Shown: in pieces, positions 12,398 through 52,395 of the stretch
How positions within the stretch are numbered: the stretch's first letter is position 1
Layout: every line of letters begins with the position of its first letter
Source of the DNA: Crocodylus rhombifer
Taxonomy: Eukaryota; Chordata; Crocodylia; Crocodylidae
Assembly: GCA_038503035.1 (NCBI GenBank)
Contig: JAVSML010000993.1
Location: forward strand, 157,486 to 221,485
DNA: 64,000 nt
Direction of reading: 5' to 3'
Position numbers and translations under genes: made by a program
Notes under the pieces: generated by a model
What the model was told of the DNA's origin: nothing
Databases searched by the model: none
The model's input: the letters and a program-made list of their open reading frames with translations, nothing else

Positions 12398-13861
12398 GTA
12401 CCGTGCCTTATCCTTGACTGAGTAACACAACTAACTATGTCATTCTGCTCTTAAATACAGGAGACACCCAGGTAGTTTATTTGGGAAACCATTAATCTAA
12501 ACCCATAAAAAATTCTGGTTTAATCTCAGAATTCAGAAATATTTCTTTTCATCTTCTCTGGTAAATGAAAGGCTGACTTACTTCCATAGATGCATGAAAA
12601 ATTATATTTAGTGAGATGGAAGAGTTGATTCCCATGATCGAGTTGCAATCTGTTTCGAGAGAGAACCAGTTTGAACTTTCATAGCCATACACAACACAAA
12701 CAAAGCTAACTATAAAAATGTGGAAGTTTTAATCAGAATTGAAAGACAAGCACTTTTTCTAAGACTCTTGAGTCTGTATCTGCTCAGATGATAAAGAGGA
12801 AATGCTGAACAATATTGTTCCCCTGTTACCTTGTCCTCTTGCCTGGCTACTGTCTTCTATTTACATCGTAAGTAAGCCTTAGGACAGGGACTCTCTATGT
12901 TTATACAGCAACTAGTCCAGTTGGTCTGAATTCATAATTTGATCTCTTATGCTCTACTCCTCCTCTTCCATTAATACATAAAGCAAGCAAACAAATAAAC
13001 AAATATGAAACTATTTTAATCTTGAATATGTAAGCTATCTGCTACTGCAGTTAATTAAAGATCTTGCCTTTACAGGAAGAAGCTACCATTTTGTTAATGC
13101 ATGACTTTGTGAGAGATTGTTCCCTTGTACAATTTTCAACCATAGTCCAGTCTCCAAATATCTACCCACTGGTTCTCAAAATGTTTCATTGTGCACGCCA
13201 CAACAGAAGTCCCAGCACAGTCAATTCAGATGTGAAACTGCTCAAGAGAACTAATTCTACAAATCAGTGGGGCTAAGTGAATGGATCTGTAAGACAAGAT
13301 CTGGGTGACAGAGTAAGGTCCAAGAGTAGAACTTATCCTGAATTTGTGAGGCTGAGACCTTCCTTGTCATGTATGCAATTAGAAAAACAAAAGAAAAATA
13401 TCATTTATTTTGACAGGAGCAAAACTCGTTATATGTTCAGGGCCTTACTCTATGCATGCAATGCCCAATGTACCAGGGAACATCTTGCACCCTAATAATC
13501 TCTCATATTGTTTTCTTCCCTCCATTTATTTTGCTACCTCAACATTTTCCACATTCTAATTCTCCCTCTGGTTTTCCTAAATTCTCCAACAGTTAGTTCA
13601 ATTTGTGCTGCTGCAATCCGATTTTAACGGTAGTGTGAAAAAGAATAATTAAGCTCTTTAATCAGAACCTTTCATTCAATTTACATTTTCAGACTTCACA
13701 GTCCAGCACTATTTGCTCACTTTTTCCTTAAATGGTTCTCAAAGCCCTCACAGCTTAATATATTCCTAGCAGACGTGCTTTCTCAAGTAACTGCAGACCC
13801 TGGGAGGCATCCACTTTGGACCAACACAATAATGCAATCTACCTCAAAAAAATTAGTGCTG
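12398..13861. other. No gene seen; intergenic AT-rich DNA
   Basis: Short chance open frames only; no repeats recognised. Confidence 0.5.
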
Positions 13862-14095
13862 GGAGTCACAGAGTCAACGGACTGGAAGGGACCTGTAAGA
13901 TCATCAAGTCCGGTCCCCTGACATAGGCAGGAGGTTAAAGAGCTCAAGCTAGTTCAACGAGGCGTTTATCCAGCCTCTTTAACACCTCCAAGGATGCCGA
14001 CTGCACCACTTCTGCCGGGAGTGTGTTCCAGCTTCTAGTTACCCCTGTGGAGAAGAAGTTCTTCCTTATATCCAGCCTAAATCTTCTGTTAGTAG
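13862..14095 (-). mobile_element. CR1 LINE 3' end fragment
   Basis: Reversed CR1 3' terminus on the plus strand: gactggaagggacctgtaag and atcatcaagtccggtcccct, continuing into the end of ORF2 (ttcttccttatatccagcct). Only the last 230 bp is retained. Confidence 0.85.
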
Positions 14096-16615
14096 TTATA
14101 CTAGGCATTAATTAGGCCTGAATTGCTTGTTGTTTGTGTCTATGTTTATGCACGTGTATGTGTTTGGATGTTTACTTTGGGGGAAAAAAAGACTCATTTG
14201 TCAAATGTTTTTGGCTCAGTTCTTCCTATCCATAGACCACCTGGCCTTATGACCCCCCCAGAATTTGTAAATGTTGACAGAACCATGATGGTATTGGTAT
14301 GTACAATACTCTTGTAGTACCAAACTTTGCAAGTTGTTTTAACCCCTGGGTGCCCTTCATTCAGCAGAAATGGTTTAGCTGCCACAGATCTTCAGCACCT
14401 GTGGAGAAAAGGCCTTTGCACATGTACTCATGCCTTTTTTCCTGCAACAAAACTCTATACAAATAAATAAATAGAAGTAAACAACAACAGGGACTACAAA
14501 GAAAGATGTTAAACCTAGAAAGTCAGAGAGAGGAGATAGCAAGGTAGCTATGGGTGTTGTTAGATGTTACCTTTCACATGTGCTAAATGCTCTCAAGATG
14601 GAAATGTCTGCATAATAAGGCAAAAAATGTTAGCTAAGTGGGATATAAGCATCTCAGAGTTATGCCTCTTTGGGTGAGGACTATTTCCAGCTAGTATCAC
14701 AGAGCTCACCTTGTAATAATATTGGTCTGCCCCATGGGGACAATAGAGCAACTTGTGGTCCTCCAGCATCCCCAGCCACTCCCCTCATGTATTGGCCCAG
14801 ACTGACACAGCTGGGCAGCCGCAAGGGATCCAATGAGCAGGCAGCTGCAGGAGAGCCAGGGGGAAAGGGGGGAGGATGGGGAGCCATGGAGCTGGCAGCT
14901 GTGGGGGAAACTCAGGAGTCATGAGACAGCTGAGGAGCTGGGCATCTGAGGGGTAGACTTGGCAGCTCCTACCCACGTCCCTGCTAGGAGCAAGTCAGAG
15001 AAGGTACTAACCCTTAATGTGTTAATAGCACATTCATACTTTAAAACCTCATAACAGAGTTATGATGTGTCTGTGTAATGTCTGACAACACCCTATGAGT
15101 TTGTTGTGGAGCTGTAAAGCAAGGGAGTATTACCCTTGGAAGTATCTGTTAAGGAAAACATGCAATCATACAGTAAGAAATAATCTTCATAATGTTAGCT
15201 CTGGTATGACTTCCTCTGGATTATGATACGCAAGCTTGCTTTCTTATTTAGGATAATTACAGAAAAACAAAAGAAAATACATAGGGAGCCAGAAGAGCGG
15301 TTTCCCTTTCAGAGGTCCCAGGCAAATTTTCAGTAACAGGACTCTGCTCTTTACTAGGCAACCATCCTAATATGGTTAGGATCCATACTAATAATTCATC
15401 CAGGACAGTTTACACCAAACTTATGCCAGTTCATAAGGAAACAATAAAAATGTACAAAAAAACAGTGGCTAAGACAATCAGCCCTAGGTCAAATGAGGTG
15501 TCTTTTTAGTCATGAGGATCTAGCAAAGGAGTTCTAATTCCAACAACTGACTTAGATGTACAACCGATTTAATTAGCAAATAAATACTCCCTACCCTCAG
15601 AAATGCAGGGTGCTGTTTCTTGACACAGAACACCAAACATTAATTTGTACAGCATTTATCTTAGCTAAGGAGCATAATACAGATAAGTGGTTAGCTGTCT
15701 TAATTTGAAGTCAGTCAGATGCAGCTGACAAAGTATTGTATTGCCTATGAACATTCATGCCTCTCTGCCTAGACAAGATACACTACAACCCAGAAAACAT
15801 AAGACTGGAAAATGATCATAGCCTACACATTGTAGTGTAAATATAGAAATTATTCACCATATCAGTAGACAACAGGATTTGTTACTACAGAAGGAATAAC
15901 TGACGCAAGAATAGTTATGTTGCATTCTTTTACAACATTGCCGCTTCAAAAGCTTGTCCAAAACTCTAAGAAACCCATTTTTGGAGAGAAATAGCTTGTT
16001 ACAAACCACTGAAGATAGCTTTCCCTTATTCCTTGTATTAAGGCACAATACAGTACACAGCACTGGCTTCGTACATTCCCACCCCTTTCCTGCTTTTGAC
16101 AGACTTGCTTGAAGAATATCTTTCTTGAAAAACAGCATCAGAACTAGTATGACTTATCAGAAATTCACAATTAAAACATGAAAACATAACACTTAGGTAT
16201 CTTGTTTTCCCAATCTCAGCTTTATAAAAGTTTTGAGTGAAAAATTTAGGGTCCCAGTGGTAAGTTGTATGCTCATATTTTGATTAATGGAGCAGGGGCC
16301 ATAGATAGAGTTCAAGGGATTTGCACACACATGCCACAGCTTCTACATGGAAGGTACCTTAGCCCAGTCACTGAAATACTTCTCAGCTGCCCTAGTGCCA
16401 CTGGATCCTGGTCCTGCTTTGCCCCTCCCTGCTTTGGTAATATATATCCATCCTTGGCTATTCTAAATGAAGTGATCTTCATTTAGAAGCAAGCAGAGGC
16501 ATCTGCCTCTGTAAAGGTAGTGTCTGGATTCATTCGATAAGTGGAGGCTTTTATAATTAAAAGAGAAAACACTTGTACCATTCATCAGATGTCCATCAGG
16601 GAGAAAACTTTTCTG
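14096..16615. other. No gene seen; intergenic DNA
   Basis: Mostly AT-rich. A GC-rich block at 14690-14990 contains CAGC-rich words and could be part of an unrecognised repeat. No coding or RNA gene is supported. Confidence 0.45.
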
Positions 16616-17031
16616 GCCACATCCAAATGAGGAACGGCATACGCTTGCAGCAGCACAAATTTGTGCTGCTTTGTACCACAGCCCATGACCCTACACAAGC
16701 CCTTTGCTGCAGGCCATACCCAGCTCTTCTTGGCTCCTGGCCGAGCTCCCCATGCTGTGGAGAGGGGCTGGCTGGGGCACATGGTGCTCCGGTGTTGGGC
16801 TAGCCAGCAGGCAGCCCCCACACTAAAGCACCCTGTGCCCCAAGCAGCTGGGAAGCAGCAGGTGGAGCACCCCATTTCTGCAGGCTGAAGAGCCCCCAAG
16901 CTGTGGCACACTGCACCCCAGCCAGCTGCAGAGCAGGGCACATTTTAATTTGCAGCATGGGACATGTTCTAATGTTTGCTGCATGTAGCTTGTGGTGCCG
17001 CAAACTGCACTTGCCTGCACATCTGGATGTT
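16616..17031. mobile_element. Nonautonomous DNA element with inverted ends, copy C (divergent)
   Basis: Left end ccacatccaaatgaggaacg faces the right end, whose inverse reads acatccagatgtgcaggcaa. It includes a perfect 20-bp palindrome, gcagcacaaatttgtgctgc, near 16650, and a core where ggctggggcacatggtgctc faces ctaaagcaccctgtgcccca, as in copies A, B and D. It has no coding capacity. Confidence 0.5.
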
Positions 17032-18329
17032 AATATTGTTTCACGCACATTGAGTACTACAGACTCTTGGATTCAAACAGAGAATACTACAGCAGCTGTG
17101 TGATGTGGAAAGTGAAAATTAAGTAGACACAAATGGTGTTCATATGTCTGTCTGCAAAGCTCACATTAATGTTCATTTGAACCATTTTTTAAAACAAACA
17201 CTTCGATGATCTTTGAAAATAATTAAGCACCGTTACCTAACACTTGTATGTAAACTCTGAAATAAAAAACTAGTACTTGTAGATGGTAGAGGTGATAGTG
17301 AAGAAACCTTGTCTGGTAATGTCACATGTTGATATCTAATATGGAATTCACATTCCAAAAGTTATTCTTAATCAAAATTAGTCTTAGAAAAAATAATTAT
17401 AGTAAACATTACTGTATAGGGTCCTGTTAAGAAGAGATGAACTGAAGCCTAGATTCCGAATACCGCAATTCTTGAGGAATCAATATCCAAACTCAGATCC
17501 AAAGTCTTCTGTGAACAGAACTGCCCAAACCAGAATCCAAAGTTCAAATCACAGGTTCAAACAGTACATGGGAAAACAAACAAACCCCACAACAAAAAAA
17601 TCAAACAGACCTGGAAGCAAATTTCAGAATGGCACACACATTTATATTCTGTTAGAAACCGAAAGCCTGAACCTGAAAAAACCTCAAAGGTTGGGAGACA
17701 TTGAGATATATTAAAAAAAAGAAAAAAGAACTCCCCCTTCTTCCTCTACCTGGACTTTCTCTTGTTATAAATAACAACACTGTATTAATAAAGAGAAGGA
17801 TTGCTTCACTACTTCTTTTCTATAACTGAATATTCCTAAAGATACTAGTTCGCTTTTATAACCAGATGAAGCTTTGGGCTACAAGTAAAAAATGGAGACA
17901 GGAAGCTACACAGAACACAGGAAAATAACAGTGGCAACATGAAGAGAACAAAGTAATCCTGTTAACCAGAGTGGGTAAATTAAATTAGGGATTAATTGGT
18001 AGACTCAGTAAGAAAGGGCTCAAATGCTAGCAAAATCACCTTGCTTCCATTCTGAATCTCTCTTTTTATTTGTAAGACTGGCATTACAATTGAAAAGGAC
18101 TCAAAATGGAGTGATATATACATCATTGGTGTTTCATGATGCAACTGATGGAATCCCTGAATGGATATTGCTTCAGCTTTGATTAAAAAAATGGTCTAAC
18201 AAGAAAATCTTTAACTTCACTATTGATCACAGGTGGCAAAAATGAAGGAAAGAGAAAAGGAAAGGAAATCAAAACTACGGTCAAGTTCATAACATATACA
18301 TTGTTGGCTGATGACACTGGTTCCAAATG
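17032..18329. other. No gene seen; sequence downstream of the RYR2 3' end
   Basis: AT-rich with several A-runs. No recognisable transposon or gene; distal RYR2 polyadenylation could extend into it. Confidence 0.45.
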
Positions 18330-45924
<27,595 letters not shown>

Positions 45925-47690
45925 CTGGAAAAAAAAGTGTATGTGTATAGACAGACAAATAGAGTTGAAGGGATGGGAGGGAGGAAAGGGGGAGAGAGAC
46001 AGACAGACAAAATACAATAAAGACATGATATAGTAATTGTTCTACAGCAAAACCGTTATCCTGTATATGCTGCAGTTGACCTATTTTACTATAGATAAAA
46101 CAATATCAGAGCATGCTTGCAATTTATGCTATTATTGTAGGATGCTCCATCTGAAACATGAGTAGGAAAATATTTAGCAAACAAACCTCATGGGGCTGTA
46201 TCATACTGAAATCAGGAATGTGTATTCTTGAAAATGAAAATGGCATAAAGATATAAAAATGAAGGTGGGAACTAGTAAAAGAAAGAGGATGGGAGGGTTC
46301 TTTCACAGAAGAGAAATAATTGAGCACATTTAACAAGGAAAACAAATGATCCCCAATTACTGTGGACTAATTTGTGCCCTTTGGGCACATTATGAAGCTC
46401 TACTGAAGCCAGGGAAGCAGCAAAGAAAAATCTATCTGAGAATTACAGCATGCCTCCTGGGGCTCCCTAAGTACAAAAAATGCTACACACCTCTTTATGG
46501 GTGCCATCTGTAAACCCTCTATGAGGCCATCCCTTTCTTCCTATCAGTACAAATTAATACATGAGTAGCTTTTCCAGTATCTCTCCAGCTGCCCCCCCAC
46601 CCCAGAGCCATTACCTCACTGAGTATCTGGTGCCATAAGAAGGAGTAATGATGCAACAATCTCTAAATTCCTTTGAGCACAAGGTTTATAGTTCTGTCTG
46701 GCCAGTTTTAGGCTGCACAAAAGCATAGCAAGTTCCTTACCACCTTTCTTCAAAAGTGCACATTCAAGTGAAGAGCAGTCAGAATCTAACCTGTACATGT
46801 AGGCTGTATTCCTTTCCCCTCCTGTTCATCTATTTGTTTAGTTTTTGTGATGGTGGAGACTGTGCACAATGGGCAGGAATTCTGGGAACCTTGCCCAACC
46901 CTGAGGGGGCCGGGCAGAAAGCCCAGGGAGAGGGGGAATACTTACCTGGAAGGCAGGGAGAGCTGGGACCATGGCAATGCATGGCACTGCTGTGCCAGTT
47001 TTTGGAGTACGCTGTCAATCAAACTAGGCAGTGCATGGCTGATGATGTCAGCCACCGGCACCACCAGGGAAAATTTAGAAGGCACTAGCAATGCTGAAGA
47101 GAGGGGGCAGGCAGTTGCCACTGGGCAAGAGGCTGGGGCAGAAGGTGTCTCAAGATGCTGAGGCAGTAGGACACTCAAGTGGCAAGGGCCCACTGAAGAA
47201 GAGCAGGAAAGCCTCAGCACACTGGTGTGGGGATTCCGGCTCAGCCCCACTCAGGGGCTCAACCCACTCAAGAGGAGAAAGATATAGAATAGAAAAGTCA
47301 AAAGGGGTCATCTAAGCAATTTATAGCTAGTCCTTCCCTAATGGAGGCTTTCTCCTTTATTTGCTTTAATTATAATTTTGAGGGGCATACTGGGCCAGTG
47401 TCCTGGGGGTCCCTTTAGCCAGGAGCTCCGAGCATAGCACCCAGGGAGCGAGGGCAAGACGAGTGGCCATAAGGGCACTGTGTAAACTTTACTGAGTCTG
47501 GCAGCTACCCACTGATGCATCAGATGACTGGACATAAGGTAATGGCAGCGGAGTGAATCTGAAAGGCTGAAGGTACTGCAAGAGATCATAAAGCATCGCC
47601 ACCATCAGTTAGCATGTGGACAGGATGTAGGGGAGGCAGAGCCCCAAGTTCAGCTGCATTTAGACTGTGAATACCCCTAGTGGGGGATAC
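45925..47690. other. RYR2 intron (incomplete), unassigned part
   Basis: AT-rich to 46800, then two GC-richer blocks (46850-47310 and 47335-47655) that look like decayed repeats but match nothing I recognise. The upstream RYR2 exon is not here. Confidence 0.4.
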
Positions 47691-50329
47691 ATTGTTACAC
47701 CACTGAACCCTTCCTTAAAGATTTTGATAACATTAAGGCATGGCAGGAGAGTTGGGAGAGAGGACCTGCTTAGGGTGCTCTCGAGCTCAGCTGATGATGA
47801 TGGGTAAAAGTAAGAGAACAAGTAAGAGAGTCTTCTAAGGATCTTAATAGTGAGTCCATAGGTAGCTCCATAGCTCAATTCTAGATCCACATGTCTTGTT
47901 GCAGTGAAGACAGATGTTTCCAGGAGAGATGGGCACTGTGTCACTGCGTTGGATGTTCTGATGTTCTTTTTGCCTGTTCCTCTTTTCCTCTTCTGCCTGT
48001 TAATAACCTGTTTCAAAGTGTTGACATCCTTCCCAAAAAGTCATCTTCTATTTTGGTAAGTCCTAAACAAGGGTCTCCCCAGTGTTGATATCAATGTTAC
48101 ACCTCTTAATGTTTGCCTTCAGGGTGTCTTTGAAATGCTTTTTTTGCCTTCCGCTACTTTGCTGACCTTCTTTCAGCTATGAGAAAAAGACTCTCTTTGG
48201 AAGGCAGGAGTCAGGCATGCAAACAACATAACCTGTCCAACAACGTTAGTTTTGGATGATCCTGGCCTCAGTGCTGTTGGAATTTGCTTCGGCCAAGATG
48301 CTGATGTTTGTGCATCTATCCTCCCAGCTAATCCAAAGGATCTTGCGAAGGCACCATTGGTGGTACTTTGTATGTGGCACCACTTCTGTATATGGTCCAA
48401 GTTTCTGAGCCATACAGCAGAGTTGGAATGACAATGGCTTGATAAACCAAGAATTTCATTTCAGCAAGGATGTCATGATTTAAGAAGACTCTCTTACTCA
48501 GACGTCCAAAGGCTGCACTTGCACATTCCAAGAGGTGTTGTATTTCTGGTTCAATGTCTGCCTTTGCTGAAAGATGGCTTCCAGGAGAGGAGAAATGATC
48601 CACATTCTCCAGCAATTCTCCATTGATTTGAGCGGAGGTGGGGTTTGTTTCTCCATTTGAAGTAGGTTGGTAAAGGACTTGCATGTTCTTGATGTTTAGA
48701 GTTAGGCCAAGACTCTCGTAGACTTCTGAGAATACATTACAAATGGTTTGGAGGTCCTATTCAAATTGAGCCAAGACAGCATTGTCATCTGCATACTGGA
48801 GCTCCATTATAGATGTTGTCGTGGTCTTCATTTTGGATTTGAGTCTGTTTGAGGTTGAAGATTCTTCAGTCCATCCTATACACAATTTCAATTGTAGGTG
48901 GGAGCTTTCTGTCAACAAGGTGTATTATGGTGGAGATGAAGATGTGAAACAAAGTTGGAGCGATGATGCAACCTTGATTCACTCCAGTTTTCACCCCAAA
49001 TGGCTCTGTTTGACTCTTGTTACTGAGAACCCTGGCTGACATGTTGTTGTGGAGAAGGCTCAGAACACTGATGAACTTATTTGGGCGGCCAATTTTGAAC
49101 AAGTTTTTCCATAGCGCTTCATGGTTTACAGAATTGAAGGCTTTAGGGAAGTCAATGAAGGCCAAACAGACAGGTTCATTTTGCTCATGACACTTCTCCT
49201 AGATTTGAAATGCTGTAAAGATCATGTCCACCATTCCTTAAGATGGTCTGAAGCTATTTTGAGATTCTGGAAGGATTTCTTCTGCATTTGGGAGAAGGTG
49301 GTTAGCAAGGTACAGGCAATGACTATCCCAGCAGTAGCCAACAATGAGATGCCTCGGTAGTTACTGCAGTCAGCTCTGCCCCACTTCCTGAAGATAGTAA
49401 CAAACATGACATCCCTTAAGTTGCCTGGGATTTCTACCCTTGTTCCAGATTTCAAGAATGAGGACATGAAGCTGCCTCGTAAATTGTTCTCCTCCTCCTT
49501 TGAAAACCTCTCTGGGTATTCCATTAACACCAGCTGCTTTGTTATTCTTCATTTTCCACTCCCAACCTGTACCACAGTAGGTGGCAAACTGAAGTCTTCT
49601 CTAATTGCTTTTTGCAAAAAGTTATTATCTTATCTTCATTTACAGTTGAATCATGATTCAGAAGGTCCTAGAAATGTTCTTTTCAGCGAGCATTGATGGA
49701 TTCACTGTCTTTCAGGAGTGTTGTTCTATCCTTTGATTTTAGAGGATTAAGGCCTTGAGTGCCAGGGCTGTACACAGCTTTGGTAGCACTGAAGGAGCCA
49801 TGAGTGTCACAGATGTCAGCAAAATGTTGGATTTGTTTTGATTTCTGAATCTACCACTCATGCTTCAGTTCTCAAATTCTCCTCTGCATCTCTGATTTTA
49901 ATTATTGGTGTGAATTTTCCTTGATGGCAGAGTTGATGTCATTCCACCAGGCACACAAAGCTTCCCATTTCCTGTTGATGAGACCTTGAACTTGAGTGTC
50001 ATTTTTGTCAAACCAGTCTTGATGTTTTCTGGTCTTGTATCATATGATATTTTCACAGGATGAGAGAATCGCTATCTTGAGTCCCGTCCAGTGCTCCTTG
50101 ACTCCTTCTGGGTGTTCTGTTGATAGTGTCTCATTCAGGAGTTGCTGGAATTCTTTCTGCTTGAGTGGGTCCTTCAAGTACTCAGTGTTTATCCTGTGCC
50201 TGATCTGCTTCCTTTGCATTCTTCATTTAGGAGCAATCCTAATGGACATGCAGGAACAGATGAAGCAGTGGTCAGTCCAACAGTCATCAGTGCTAGTCAT
50301 GGCTCTTGTAAATCAGGACATCCTGATTT
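47690..50329 (-). mobile_element. Non-CR1 LINE, RT and C-terminal part (interrupted element)
   Basis: Minus-strand relic of a non-LTR retrotransposon with reverse transcriptase: KNNKAAGVNGIPREVFKGGG, then MAFIDFPKAFNSVNHEALWK (motif A, with Asp kept) and GVNQGCIIAPTLFHIFIS (motif B). Further on are TLLYGSETWTIY and CLRKILWISWEDRCTNISIL, typical of the post-RT region. The C-terminus has CLHCNKTCGSRIELWSYLWT followed by H, Y and a stop, resembling a decayed C2H2 zinc finger. Several frameshifts are present. These words differ clearly from CR1. The element continues at 50999 beyond an inserted CR1. The clade is not assigned. Confidence 0.82.
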
Positions 50330-50998
50330 CCGGGATGAATATGAGTTGCCAATGTGACAAAGCAATAGGCAGAGCCAATTGCACCCTGTCATGCATCAAC
50401 AGGGGCATCACTATCAGGTCCAGGGAGGTCTTGCTCCCCCATTATGCAGCACTGGTCAGGCCGCAGCTGGAGTACTGTGTCCAGTTCTGGGCGCCGCACT
50501 TCAAGAAGGATGTGGAGAACCTAGAGAGGGTCCAGAGGAGGGCCACTTGTATGGTAGAGGGCCTCCGTGGCCACTCCTATGAGAAAAGGCTGAGGGACCT
50601 GAATCTCTTCAGTCTCGAGAAGAGGAGACTGAGGGGGGATCTTGTGACTGCCTACAACCTTATCAGGGGCCACTAGCAGGGACTTGGGGAAAGTCTGTTC
50701 ACCAGGGCCCCCCTTGGAGTCACCAAGAACAATGGCCACAAGCTGAGGGAAGATAGGTTTAGGTTAGATATTAGGAAGAACTACTTTACTAAGGGTAAGG
50801 GTGTAAGGGTGGCTAGAGCCTGGAATAGGCTTCCCAAAGAGGTGGTGCTCTCCCCTTCCCTGGAGATCTTCAAGAGGAGTCTGGATAGGCACCTGGCTAG
50901 GGTCTTATGACCCCTCCCACCCCCAGGGCTCCTCCCTGCCCATGGCAGGGGGTCAGACTAGATGATCTGTCTAGGTCCCTTCTGACTCATAGAATCAT
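50330..50998 (+). mobile_element. CR1 LINE 3' fragment inserted into another LINE
   Basis: ORF2 C-terminal words SCQCDKAIGRANCTLSCINR, YAALVRPQLEYCVQFWAPHF and LFSLEKRRLRGDLVTAYN, then a 3'UTR ending ttctgactcatagaatcata. It interrupts the minus-strand LINE between its endonuclease and RT. The flanks carry similar 8-mers (atcctgat before, atcctggt after). It is 5' truncated. Confidence 0.9.
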
Positions 50999-52395
50999 AA
51001 AATCAATGATCCTGGTGATTGTGAGCCTGAACAATCATGTAGTTGATCAAATGCCAGTGTTTCAATCCTGGGTGTTTCCAGAACATGTTGAATTTGTTCC
51101 TTTGATGGAACAGGGTATTTGTGATGACAAGTCCATGTTTTGTGCATTTCATCAGGAGGAGAAGGGCCCTGCTAGCATTTGAATTCCCAATGCCTTCTTT
51201 TCCAATAGTACCATTCCAAAGTTTTGAGTCTCTTCCCAATCTGACACTAAAATCTCCAAGAAGGATGATTTTATCTTCCCTTGGGAAATTTGAGAGGATA
51301 GTGTCAAGCTGTGAGTAGAAGTTCTTCTTCATGATCTCATTGGCATCAAGAGTTGGGGCATATGCACTCACAATTGTCGCTTTTGGTTTTTAGCAAGTTT
51401 TAGATGGAGAGTCATGAGGTGTCCATCAATGCCAATTGGGAGTTCTGAGAGTCGGTTCACAAGTTCATTTTTGATGGCAAAACCAACTCCACGTGCCCAT
51501 GAATCTTCTTTAGTTCTCCCTCTCCAGAAGAAGATGTATCCTCCACCTTCTTCTTTCAGATGTCCTTCTCCAGCATGTCAAGTTTCAGATAGGGTAGCAA
51601 TGTCAATGCTGAAATTTGTAAGTTCACGAGAGACGACTGCTGTCCTTCACTTGGGGCAATCGCTATTTGCGTAGTACATTAATGTTCGTACATTCCAGGT
51701 TCTGAAAATCATTTCTGTTTCTTTGTGACTGCATAGAGGTGATCCAGCCAGGAGCTGATTGAGACAAACTATGTTTGGGGCACCTTTTCTAGCCCCCTCC
51801 CCATGTGGGGTAAGCAGAGTGGATCCTAAATAGGACTACTCAATTGTGGGTGCAACTGCTGAACTGCTCTTACTGCCTCTGTCCTCAAACAAGATGACTG
51901 AAGCAAACACCTACCACCTACATGCTGGTTCATGACTAGGAACTTCCAGATCTCATAGTTCAGTTCCCGTCGCCATTTGCCAATTGCCGTAGGACTTTCC
52001 TGTTGGGCAGAGGAGATGTATAGTTCCTATAAGGAAGATGCCTATGCATGACTTCTTTTAGCATGAGGACGTTGTTGCATGCCAACAAATGCACAGTCCT
52101 TGACAGATAGGGATCTAAGTCCAATGACATGGAATCCAAGACAATCGGAGATCCTTGATCTGCTGCAGCCTTCATCCATGCTTCACAGATGCTGAAAAGG
52201 GAGTTCCACTTTTCTTCCACCTGGTCTGCCATTGAGGTTTTCTTGGATCACTTTTAATCAGGAAACCCCACCCTCAACCTTGCCGCCATGGGTAACCTTA
52301 CCAGGAATATAAAGCTCCCGATGGCATTGCTGTCAGGATCATTGGAACATGCAAGCCTCTCCACCACTACAAGGTGGTAATCTGCAGAAAAAAAA
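50999..52395 (-). mobile_element. Non-CR1 LINE, 5' region and endonuclease part
   Basis: The apurinic-type endonuclease domain includes MSAYAPTLDANEIMKKNFYS, DKIILLGDFSVRLGRD (core of the AP-endonuclease fold) and KHWHLINYMIVQAHN. Upstream a Leu-rich segment (51960-52232) and a GC-rich leader, starting at the minus-strand phrase gattaccaccttgtagtggt, mark the probable 5' end near 52395. Continuous with 47690-50329 before the CR1 insertion, giving an element of about 4 kb without it. Confidence 0.8.

Noticed and set aside
46847..47315. Overlapping frames of about 100 codons on both strands
   Set aside because: No domain; GC-rich decayed repeat is the simpler reading.
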